Origin: Desulfobacteraceae bacterium
Lineage (GTDB): Bacteria > Desulfobacterota > Desulfobacteria > Desulfobacterales > BuS5
Length of the DNA stretch: 5,536 nucleotides
Direction: 5' to 3'
NCBI GenBank assembly: GCA_030642865.1
Contig: DAOWMW010000106.1
Location: 1 to 5,536 of the forward strand
The position numbers and the translations under genes were made by a program. The first letter of the stretch is position 1; every line of letters starts with the position of its first letter. The notes beneath the pieces are model-generated. The model was not told the origin of the DNA. It did not search any database and saw nothing but the letters and a program-made list of their open reading frames with translations. This document shows positions 1 through 5,536 of the stretch, in pieces.

Positions 1-2
1 GA

Positions 3-98
3 TGCCCCTACGCAATTTTGGCCATTGATGCAACACAGAAGACGGGCACAAGAACAATTAAACTTTCCCCTCGCAAGATTCTAACCGGCCACTGCTGA
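3..98 (+). CDS. Possible C-terminal end of an unidentified protein (5' partial)
   Basis: Frame 3 on the plus strand is open from the window edge to a TGA at 96-98, giving about 31 residues that include AIDATQKTGTRTIKLSPRK. I do not recognise the family. In its favour, the composition is protein-like, and the stop lies only 5 bp before the convergent yhaM stop codon, a tight tail-to-tail arrangement common in compact genomes. Against it, a second plus-strand frame is also open from base 1 to 84, and 31 codons is too short to decide. No intrinsic terminator is visible between the two convergent ends. Confidence 0.3.
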   Translation, partial: CPYAILAIDATQKTGTRTIKLSPRKILTGHC

Positions 99-103
99 TA
101 TTT

Positions 104-1057
104 TTAAGTTGTTTTTTTGCCAATATAAAAATACCGTTCCCAAAGTCTGTGGTAGGATGTCCATGTTTCATTGGGGCCTTCTTTTTCCATGAAATGCCGT
201 ATTCCATTTACCTTGGAATCTATTTCATCTATATGGTTAAGAATTACAGCCTCTATGGTTTTAGGCGGCTCAGGCGAACCAAACGCTCTTTGTCCATGGT
301 GACTAACAATCATATGCTTAAGGAGAAGAGCCTTTTCTTCGGGAAAATCATTAATCTGAACAATTTTTTCATTTATCATCTCGACCCCTATAACGATGTG
401 ACTTAAAAGTCGGCCTTCGTCGGAATAATCTATGCTGGTTTTGTATGTAAATTCTTTTATTTTGCCCAGATCATGGAGTATTGCGCCTGTTATAAGGATA
501 TCTGTATCGATTCCGCTGTAATGGCTTCCAATTTTTGTTGCCATAACCGCGACAGATAAGGAATGTTCCAGCAATCCCCCAATATATGCGTGGTGCATCT
601 TTTTTCCTGCGGGGGCGGTTTTAAACTGCATTGCAAATTTTTCATCATGGAAAAACAGGTTCAGAAGTTTTTTATAATAAACGGTTTTAATCGATTCTAT
701 TATTTGTAAAAGCCGGTTAAACATGCTGTTGATGTCATGCTGTGTAGCAGGAAGAAAATCCGAAGGGTCAACATCGTCCATGGGGCAGGGCTCTATTGTT
801 TTGGCAATAACCTGTAATGCACCGTTATATTCGGAAATACTCCCCTTAATATTGATTAAATCGCCTCTGGATATTTTGTTGGTTAATTCATCAACATTAT
901 CCCATTTTACACCTTTAGCTGTTCCAGTTTTGTCCGAAATGGTTATGGTTAAAAAATTATTTCCATCCTTTTTTTGGGAAATCTTTTTTTCTGAAAGGAT
1001 AAAAATATCATCCACCGAGTCACCCTGTATAAATTTGTCTATAAATTGTTTTTTCAT
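104..1057 (-). CDS. yhaM: YhaM-family 3'-5' exoribonuclease (OB-fold + HD domain)
   Basis: Members of this family trim RNA and single-stranded DNA from the 3' end, using metal ions held by an HD domain, in the cytoplasm. The 317 residues match the usual length of about 314. Residues 13-90 read as an OB-fold nucleic-acid-binding domain (FLTITISDKTGTAKGVKWD near 35-53). An HD domain follows at about 155-290: LLEH with H165, ILHDLGK with H195-D196, SHHG with H253-H254, and HIDEIDSK with D277. The GSPEPP stretch at 260-265 after SHHG is typical of YhaM and separates it from generic HD phosphohydrolases. All expected metal-binding residues are present. It is the last gene of the minus-strand cluster, 118 bp after surE. 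The ATG at 1057 fits the family's N-terminus, but no good Shine-Dalgarno sequence precedes it; the nearest purine-rich run, GGAAA, is over 20 nt upstream. The family assignment is confident. RNA as the true substrate is inferred from Bacillus homologues. Confidence 0.88.
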   Translation of the reverse strand: MKKQFIDKFIQGDSVDDIFILSEKKISQKKDGNNFLTITISDKTGTAKGVKWDNVDELTNKISRGDLINIKGSISEYNGALQVIAKTIEPCPMDDVDPSDFLPATQHDINSMFNRLLQIIESIKTVYYKKLLNLFFHDEKFAMQFKTAPAGKKMHHAYIGGLLEHSLSVAVMATKIGSHYSGIDTDILITGAILHDLGKIKEFTYKTSIDYSDEGRLLSHIVIGVEMINEKIVQINDFPEEKALLLKHMIVSHHGQRAFGSPEPPKTIEAVILNHIDEIDSKVNGIRHFMEKEGPNETWTSYHRLWERYFYIGKKTT

Positions 1058-1062
1058 ATGTA

Positions 1063-1186
1063 TAAAATTTTAAATATTTCCGCTTTTCCCAAGGCAACCA
1101 CGGGGGGATTGCCCCTGCTGGCGATATTCCCGTTTTTCCAGGGCAACCACAAGGGATTGCCCCTACAACTAAAATTTAAATATTCC
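1063..1186. repeat. Near-identical AT-rich direct repeats flanking the palindromic pair
   Basis: TAAAATTTTAAATATTTCC at 1063-1081 and TAAAATTTAAATATTCC at 1170-1186 are the same apart from two single-T differences in T-runs. They sit immediately outside the two GC-rich palindromes. The right copy contains the end of surE, including its stop codon. The arrangement resembles a target-site duplication around an inserted repeat block. It could also be a product of slippage, or chance in AT-rich sequence. Confidence 0.45.
1081..1164. repeat. Two tandem GC-rich palindromic repeats (REP-like) between surE and yhaM
   Basis: Copy A (1081-1116) and copy B (1131-1164) align with only a few mismatches and small gaps. 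Both run CG-TTTTCC, then GGCAACCAC, a G-rich centre, and GATTGCCCCT. Each contains an imperfect palindrome: AGGCAA/TTGCCC (1092-1097 with 1109-1114) and GGGCAA/TTGCCC (1141-1146 with 1157-1162). In minus-strand RNA each can fold into a stem of about 8 bp with a single-base bulge, extended by CC/GG near the loop. No U-run follows either stem, so these are not classical terminators. From memory, dispersed repeats of this type (GGGCAACCAC...TTGCCCCTAC) are common in Desulfobacterota and some cyanobacteria. They lie in the surE-yhaM transcript and could influence its stability or processing. Confidence 0.75.
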
Positions 1187-1928
1187 AACCCTTTAACTCT
1201 TCAATAAATCCATGCGCTGTTGTATCACACCTGATGGGAGTTATGGAAATATAATTGTTAAAAATTATTGACTGGTCAAGCTCCAGGTTATTGCCGGTTT
1301 TTGGCAAATCACAGGAATGCCAGAAATACGGATACTCCCTGGGATCGTTTCTTTTTTCAAAAGCCTCGTCAAGGGGTAAAAGGGATTGTTTTCCTATTAT
1401 AACCCCTGCTGTTTGTTCGGCGGGGATGTCGGGGATGTTAACGTTGAGGAAAGTCTTTGGGGGAAGGCCATTCTCTATTATTTTAGCTGAGAGGGTTTCT
1501 GTAAAAATAGAAGCTTCTTCATAGTATTTGGATTTAAAGCCGTCTATGGAAATCGCCAAAGAGGGTATATCGTATAAGGCTGCTTCCCTTGCCGCTGCAA
1601 CTGTCCCTGAATAATTAACATTTATTCCCACGTTGGCACCTGGATTTATTCCTGAAATAATCATATCAGGTTTTGAATCCAGCAGTTCCATAATACTCAG
1701 TTTTATACAGTCCGCAGGGGTTCCGTTGACAGCATACCCTTTATCCCCGTTGTTTAAAGAAACTTTTTCAACGCGCAGGGGTGTTTTCAAAGTAATTGCG
1801 TGGCTCACTGCGCTCCTTTCCCTGTCAGGAGCAACCACTGTTACATCGTGATTTTCCCTGAACCTGTTGTAAAGTGCCAAAAGTCCCTCTGCCCATATTC
1901 CATCATCGTTTGTCAGTAATATTTTCAT
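1176..1928 (-). CDS. surE: 5'/3'-nucleotidase SurE
   Basis: SurE removes phosphate from nucleoside monophosphates (family EC 3.1.3.5) in a metal-dependent reaction in the cytoplasm, and is linked to stationary-phase and stress survival. The protein has 250 residues, the usual family length. The metal-binding N-terminus MKILLTNDDG gives D8-D9, then S39 in the APDRERSAVSHAIT stretch and N95 in SGINPGANVG. These are the same positions as the known metal ligands. VNGTPADC at 67-74 and NYSGTVAAAREA at 105-116 are also conserved. The ATG overlaps the upstream yhcC stop (ATGA at 1925-1928), implying translational coupling. An AAGGA Shine-Dalgarno sequence lies at 1940-1944, 11 nt before the start, inside the end of yhcC. 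The stop codon sits only a few bases from the GC-rich repeat pair. Nothing in the protein looks damaged. Confidence 0.95.
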   Translation of the reverse strand: MKILLTNDDGIWAEGLLALYNRFRENHDVTVVAPDRERSAVSHAITLKTPLRVEKVSLNNGDKGYAVNGTPADCIKLSIMELLDSKPDMIISGINPGANVGINVNYSGTVAAAREAALYDIPSLAISIDGFKSKYYEEASIFTETLSAKIIENGLPPKTFLNVNIPDIPAEQTAGVIIGKQSLLPLDEAFEKRNDPREYPYFWHSCDLPKTGNNLELDQSIIFNNYISITPIRCDTTAHGFIEELKGWNI

Positions 1929-2835
1929 GGTGTAAATTTTCCTTGCCAGGAATCCCTTTTTTCCAGGATCTCTTTAATAAGTTTAAATGTGGTGTTTCTA
2001 TTAAGGGACCAGGCCGGAGCCACCAGCTCGTCGGGGTGAGGGTCACCAGTAAGCCGCTGAATTACTATGCCGGGTGGTATAATCTCAAGAAAATCACAGA
2101 CAATGGTTGCGTATTCCTCCAGATCAAGACATTTGTACTTTCCTGAATTATAAAGAGTTTCTAATTTTGTCCCTTTTATTACATATAAAAGATGAATTTT
2201 AATTCCATCTATTCCCATTTTAGATAGAATTTTAGCAGTTTTCAGCATATGATCTCTGCTTTCTCCGGGAAGCCCCAGAATAACATGGGCGCAGATTTTA
2301 ATCCCCCTGTTTTTTGTTGCCTCCACCGCTTTTGCAAAGGTTTTAAAATTATGTCCCCTGTTTATTTTTAACAGGGTTTCATCATGAACAGACTGGAGAC
2401 CATATTCTATCCATACAAGATAGTCTCTGGCATATTCCTGGAGAAGATTCAACACAGATTCATCAACACAGTCAGGCCTTGTCCCCAGGGAAAGCCCTAC
2501 TATTTTATCTTGCTGCAAAGCTTCATCATATATTTTTTTCAGGTGGCTGCAGGGAGCATAGGTATTGGAAAAGGCCTGGAAATAAGCCAGGAATTTTTTA
2601 GCCTTATATCGCCTTGCGATAAATTTTTTACCATTTAATATCTGCTCTGATATTGTCAGTCCTTTGCATAAGCTCCTGTGCCGGAGCCCTTTTGATTGCA
2701 GAATATACATCCGTCAGTCGAAATTGATCCGTCTCTGTTGGGGCATGAAAATCCTGCATCAATAGAAATTTTCTGTACCCTGCATCCAAAAGTTTTTCTG
2801 AAATAGGAATTTAAATCATTATATCTGTTATTCAT
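1925..2835 (-). pseudogene. yhcC: YhcC-like (TIGR01212) radical SAM protein gene, interrupted by a -1 frameshift
   Basis: The gene encodes a radical SAM protein of the YhcC/TIGR01212 family, whose reaction is not well established. Reading starts at ATG 2835 and gives 59 codons ending in TGA at 2656-2658. This part holds the [4Fe-4S]/SAM motif, with C31, C43 and C46 (CX11CX2C) inside GFSCPNRDG...DGCIFC. Family homology then continues in another frame from about 2662 to the stop at 1925: [62 protein letters not shown]. Joining AYAK to GLTIS restores a 303-residue protein, near the usual length (about 309 in E. coli). One base, probably a G in the GG at 2661-2662, is missing. Without the N-terminal part, the 261-codon downstream frame starting at 2710 lacks the cluster cysteines and should be inactive. 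No other damage is visible, so this is a very recent mutation, a sequencing or assembly error, or recoding. No clear Shine-Dalgarno sequence precedes ATG 2835. It is the first gene of the cluster and overlaps surE by 4 nt. Confidence 0.85.
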
Positions 2836-2851
2836 TAGTTTTGTAAGTATA

Positions 2852-2863
2852 GATCTTAAGATC
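2852..2863. promoter_or_regulatory. Perfect 12-bp palindrome upstream of yhcC, possible operator
   Basis: GATCTTAAGATC is a perfect inverted repeat whose near edge lies 16 bp before the yhcC ATG at 2835. It overlaps the place where a promoter would be expected if the transcript has a short leader. Position and symmetry fit a protein-binding site, but no regulator is known and a single occurrence may be chance. Confidence 0.25.
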
Positions 2864-3078
2864 AGACATCGGAAGTCATAAATTGAATAAAATACGAGCC
2901 TTATTTTTCACATCTTTTAACTGGTATACAATAATTTATTGGACACATACAAATAAAAAGATTGATTAAAAAAAATGGACATTTTTAAATACAACATACT
3001 TAATTTTAAATATTTTTTCTATTTAATGTAAATTTTTGTTGCTAATAATGTTTTTTAGTGATATTTTAAAGCAATTTA

Positions 3079-3113
3079 CATTAGGATTGGGGATGAAATA
3101 AATTCACGATCCT
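3079..3113. repeat. 35-bp imperfect palindromic repeat, copy 1
   Basis: This copy matches the copy at 3369-3403 at 34 of 35 positions. The core begins AGGATTGGGGAT and ends ATTCACGATCCT, and the two arms can pair around a 7-nt GAAATAA loop. In this copy one arm position is a G-A mismatch. Some pairs are G-U in plus-strand RNA but would be C-A mismatches in the minus-strand transcript, so if it acts as RNA the plus strand is favoured. Confidence 0.75.
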
Positions 3114-3368
3114 TATAGTGTAAAGCATTAGAAAAACCGGACATAAGCAATTTTTATGCTATGTGATTATTTCAAATAGCTGGATGTGTTTTTTACATAA
3201 AAAATAAAAAAAGAGTCAAATTCAAATTTCGGGGTCTATGTTACCAGAAAAATATTTTTTGAATAATAACTTTACGTTAAAATATCGTTAAATAGTCTCC
3301 GAACAAAAATCAGAATTTTTTCTTCAAATCAAGGAAAACAAAAATTTTAGCCGCAGGAAGAGATTGAG

Positions 3369-3403
3369 CATTAGGATTGTGGATGAAATAAATTCACGAT
3401 CCT
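3369..3403. repeat. 35-bp imperfect palindromic repeat, copy 2
   Basis: This is the same element as at 3079-3113, in direct orientation and exactly 290 bp downstream. Here the arms AGGATTGTGGAT and ATTCACGATCCT pair over all 12 positions if two G-U wobbles are allowed, around GAAATAA. It ends 19 bp from the last recognisable codon of the transposase remnant at 3423, so it may be part of, or a neighbour to, an old mobile element. Sequence similarity between the copies ends abruptly on both sides. Confidence 0.75.
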
Positions 3404-3422
3404 GAGAGGGTTCAAATTTTAG

Positions 3423-3732
3423 TCAGACGCAGATATGGCGAAAAGGACAGCTGTCGTCAAATACTACCATTTGTTTTAAATTTTGTCTATGTTTTTTGCT
3501 GTAGCCAAAGGTAATATCAATACTGCTGGATATTTTATTGTTATCATAGCCACCGCCGCTTCACCATGTGCAAGGATTTTTCGGCGTGGAACATCAATAT
3601 TATTTTTGCAATACCATACCGTTTAAAGTAGCATTGCAGAATTGGGACAAAATCAATGGGTTCTGTTTTTACTGAATTAACTCCTGACTCTGCCAAATTA
3701 TGCCTCTTTATCTGTTTGAAATTATTATACAT
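3423..3732 (-). pseudogene. Decayed IS1634-like transposase remnant, three frames plus internal deletion
   Basis: Three consecutive pieces of one transposase family lie in order in three minus-strand frames. Piece A (3732-3598, ATG start) contains IDFVPILQCYFKRYGIAKI, like the N-terminal DUF4277 region. Piece B (3595-3542) continues with VPRRKILAHGEAAVAMI, typical of the following segment. Piece C (3545-3423) contains IDITFGYSKKHRQNLKQ, which belongs much further along in full-length members, before the catalytic core. My reading is one small frameshift at about 3596 and an internal deletion of roughly 100 codons joined at about 3541-3546. Everything after piece C, including the rest of the DDE catalytic domain, is missing, so it cannot be active. 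The first piece alone would read as a 62-residue hypothetical protein ending at 3544. No terminal inverted repeats or target duplication could be identified. The family name is from memory of motifs. Confidence 0.7.
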
Positions 3733-3917
3733 ATTAAGACAGGGGAAAGTCTATTTTTATTTTTAATGATTACAAACAGTTATGGGTGATTAAAGAGTGA
3801 TTTTGGCCCTAATCCGGCAAATTGCATGGATTGTTTTTGATTTAATCTGTTTTGCTGCTATTTTTTAATTTTCAAAAATAATATTTAAACAAGTGAAACG
3901 TGAATTTAATCAAAATA

Positions 3918-3921
3918 AAGG
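3918..3921 (+). promoter_or_regulatory. Ribosome binding site of mnmG
   Basis: AAGG lies 10 nt before ATG 3932. It decides between this ATG and an in-frame GTG at 3893, which has no Shine-Dalgarno sequence and would add 13 residues not expected in the family. The 199 bp between the transposase remnant and mnmG are AT-rich, with no convincing -35/-10 pair and no other gene. Confidence 0.6.
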
Positions 3922-3931
3922 CAACTTTTTT

Positions 3932-5536
3932 ATGGCTTTTATACAAAAAAAATATGACATTATAATTATTGGTGCAGGCCACGCCGGCTGTGAGGCCGCT
4001 CTTGCCTGTGCAAGAATGGGGTGTTCTTCTTTGTTGTTCGCCATTGATCTTGACAAGGTGGCAGCAATGCCCTGCAGTCCCTCCATAGGGGGGATGGCAA
4101 AGGGGCAGCTTGTAAAAGAAATAGATGCCCTGGGTGGCGAAATGGCGAAAATCGCCGATAAAACAGCTATTCAGTACAAGCTTTTAAATACAAAAAAAGG
4201 ACCCGCTGTAAGATCATCCAGAACTCAAAACGATAAAGCCCGTTATCATCTGGCAATGAAATCTGTTCTTGAAAAACAGGATAATCTTGACCTCAAGCAG
4301 GCGATGATTGAGGAGATTATAGTTGAAGATGGTGGAATTAAAGGGGTAATTGATCAAACAGGTTTTGGGTATCAGGCAAAAGCTGTTGTCCTGGCAACAG
4401 GTACATTTTTAAGTGGTCTTGTTCATATGGGTAATACTTCCATAACAGCGGGGAGAGCGGGTGAGTTTGCTTCCTGTGAACTTCCCCGGCAGTTGAAAAA
4501 GCTTGGTTTTATCCTTGGGAGAATGAAAACAGGGACCCCCCCCAGACTTAAAAGATCGAGTATAGATTTTACAAAATTTTTAAAGCAGGATTCAGATGCT
4601 GAACCTGTTCCATTCTCCTTTTCAACTAAAGCTCTTATTTTGCCCGAGGCTCCCAGCTATATCGGGTATACCAGCGACATAACCCACGGGGTGGTGCGGA
4701 ATAATCTCAAACACAGTGCCCTGCACGGGGGAATTATTAAGGGTACCCCTGCAAGATATTGCCCTTCTCTGGAAGATAAGGTGGTCAGGTTTCCGGATAA
4801 AGACCGGCACCAGGTAATTCTTGAACCTGAAGGTATTGATACACAAGAAATATATGCAAGTGGTCTTGGAAACAGTTTTTCCATGGAAATTCAGATCAAG
4901 CTGGTGAGGTCTGTAAATGGACTCGAAGAAGCGGAAATCATGAGACCGGCGTATGCCATAGAATATGATTATGTGAATCCCCTGCAGCTTAAACAGACCC
5001 TTGAGTCAAAATCTGTTTTCGGTCTGTTTTTGGCTGGACAGATTAATGGTACTTCAGGGTATGAAGAGGCTGCTGCCCAGGGGATATGGGCTGGAATTAA
5101 TGCTGCCTCTGCAGTTCAGAAAAGGCCCCCTTTTATTTTAGATAGATCCCAGGCATATATGGGGGTGATGATAGACGATCTTGTCACAAGGGGAACAAAG
5201 GAACCTTACAGGATGTTTACCTCCAGGGCTGAATATCGTCTAATGCTCAGGGAGGATAATGCAGATTTAAGATTAATGGAGGCTGGGCACCGGATAGGTC
5301 TTATTGATGATTATACAATAAAGGGTTTAAAAGAAAAAAAAGAACAAATAGCAAAGGAGATAAAAAGGGTTAAGAAAATAATAGTAAAGCCATCTCGGGA
5401 AGTTAATGTTTACCTGGCTGACATGGGTACACCCCTGATAAATAACGGAGTCTTGCTTGACAGCCTTTTAAAAAGAAATGAACTCGGTTATGATGCTGTT
5501 GAAAAATTAGGGAAAAATGAATGTTCCATAAGTAAA
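3932..5536 (+). CDS. mnmG: tRNA uridine-5-carboxymethylaminomethyl modification enzyme MnmG (GidA), 3' partial
   Basis: MnmG is an FAD- and NADH-dependent enzyme that works with the GTPase MnmE to install the cmnm5 (nm5) group on wobble uridine 34 of certain tRNAs, using methylene-tetrahydrofolate and glycine or ammonium. The 535 visible codons are unbroken. The FAD-binding [10 protein letters not shown] starts at residue 14 (G14, G16, G19). [20 protein letters not shown] spans 46-65 and [10 protein letters not shown] spans 90-99. Next come ATGTFL (155-160), MKTGTPPR (198-205), RYCPSLEDK with the catalytic-type C277, LEPEG (297-301), [16 protein letters not shown] (369-384), [17 protein letters not shown] (421-437) and EDNADLR (441-447). 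Homologues are about 620-640 residues, so roughly 90-100 C-terminal residues, forming the tRNA/MnmE-contacting helical domain, lie beyond the window. It is transcribed away from the yhcC cluster. mnmE is not in the window. Confidence 0.97.
   Translation, partial: MAFIQKKYDIIIIGAGHAGCEAALACARMGCSSLLFAIDLDKVAAMPCSPSIGGMAKGQLVKEIDALGGEMAKIADKTAIQYKLLNTKKGPAVRSSRTQNDKARYHLAMKSVLEKQDNLDLKQAMIEEIIVEDGGIKGVIDQTGFGYQAKAVVLATGTFLSGLVHMGNTSITAGRAGEFASCELPRQLKKLGFILGRMKTGTPPRLKRSSIDFTKFLKQDSDAEPVPFSFSTKALILPEAPSYIGYTSDITHGVVRNNLKHSALHGGIIKGTPARYCPSLEDKVVRFPDKDRHQVILEPEGIDTQEIYASGLGNSFSMEIQIKLVRSVNGLEEAEIMRPAYAIEYDYVNPLQLKQTLESKSVFGLFLAGQINGTSGYEEAAAQGIWAGINAASAVQKRPPFILDRSQAYMGVMIDDLVTRGTKEPYRMFTSRAEYRLMLREDNADLRLMEAGHRIGLIDDYTIKGLKEKKEQIAKEIKRVKKIIVKPSREVNVYLADMGTPLINNGVLLDSLLKRNELGYDAVEKLGKNECSISK

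Larger units (their letters stand above)
2836..3418. other. AT-rich divergent intergenic region with no recognisable gene
   Basis: This stretch separates the yhcC start from the transposase remnant and is full of stops in all frames. Besides the entries listed separately, it holds an 11-bp inverted repeat (TAATGTAAATT at 3024-3034, AATTTACATTA at 3073-3083) and a small hairpin at 3141-3164 (ACATA-A-GCA pairing with TGC-TATGT). Both are within chance expectation for such AT-rich DNA. TATACT on the minus strand about 10 bp before the yhcC ATG could be a -10 box, but no convincing -35 partner is visible. I see no tRNA, riboswitch or confident promoter. Confidence 0.6.

Noticed and set aside
1..12. 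GATGCCCCTAC at the window start as another copy of the GC-rich repeat
   Set aside because: It resembles GATTGCCCCTAC with one base missing, but the window edge leaves no room to see a palindromic arm, and it may be coding.
1874..2146. Plus-strand ORF of 90 codons across the surE-yhcC junction
   Set aside because: It is a shadow of two well-supported minus-strand genes and has no homology I recognise.
3024..3083. 11-bp inverted repeat TAATGTAAATT/AATTTACATTA
   Set aside because: In about 1 kb of very AT-rich DNA, one such pair within 60 nt is expected by chance at a rate near one half. It overlaps the 35-bp repeat, but similarity between the two copies does not extend to it.
3079..3403. CRISPR array or integron attC sites
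   Set aside because: There are only two repeat copies, with a 255-bp interval far too long for a spacer, no Cas genes, and no GTTRRRY-type core.
3328..3403. Minus-strand open stretch reading through repeat copy 2 as a small peptide gene
   Set aside because: It is only about 25 codons with no ribosome binding site. Its openness is unremarkable, and the repeat explains most of the sequence.
3544..3732. 62-codon minus-strand ORF as an independent small gene
   Set aside because: Its sequence is the N-terminal part of a transposase whose continuation lies in other frames. The last 17 codons are out-of-frame sequence, so it is reported as part of the pseudogene.
3737..3765. AGAC/GTCT hairpin followed by a T-rich stretch as a terminator
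   Set aside because: The stem is only 4 bp with an 8-nt loop, and no plus-strand gene lies upstream to need terminating.
3893..3931. Upstream in-frame GTG start for mnmG
   Set aside because: It has no Shine-Dalgarno sequence and would add residues absent from the family. ATG 3932 has AAGG at a suitable distance and the expected N-terminus.
4622..4884. Two overlapping minus-strand ORFs of about 75 codons
   Set aside because: They lie wholly within mnmG, opposite strongly conserved family motifs, and have no recognisable features.

Overview
The window looks like an AT-rich chromosomal segment from a Gram-negative bacterium, most plausibly Desulfobacterota (Desulfobacteraceae-like). That placement is an inference from base composition, the gene mix, the GC-rich palindromic repeats and the type of transposase remnant. 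No single marker in the window proves it. I found no new multi-gene defence or biosynthetic system. The notable points are a one-base frameshift in a radical SAM gene, a heavily decayed transposase, and two kinds of palindromic repeat.

Layout. Bases 1-98 may hold the last codons of an unidentified plus-strand gene. A minus-strand cluster follows. In its direction of transcription it reads: a YhcC-like radical SAM gene (2835 down to 1925, broken by a -1 frameshift near 2662), surE (1928-1176, overlapping the previous stop by ATGA), and a yhaM-type OB-fold/HD-domain nuclease gene (1057-104). surE and yhaM are separated by 118 bp carrying two tandem copies of a GC-rich hairpin-forming repeat. 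Outside the repeats this gap is AT-rich, and near-identical AT-rich sequence flanks the pair on both sides.

Bases 2836-3931 form a 1.1-kb, very AT-rich divergent intergenic region. It holds a perfect 12-bp palindrome close to the yhcC start, two near-identical 35-bp imperfect palindromes 290 bp apart (3079 and 3369), and a minus-strand IS1634-like transposase remnant split over three frames (3732-3423). From 3932 to the window end runs the plus-strand mnmG (gidA) gene, intact for 535 codons and cut by the window edge before its C-terminal domain.

Functionally the intact genes are housekeeping: tRNA wobble-uridine modification (MnmG), nucleotide dephosphorylation (SurE) and 3'-5' RNA/DNA trimming (YhaM). 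The SurE/YhaM pairing suggests nucleotide and RNA turnover. A functional link of the radical SAM protein to them rests only on the operon arrangement.
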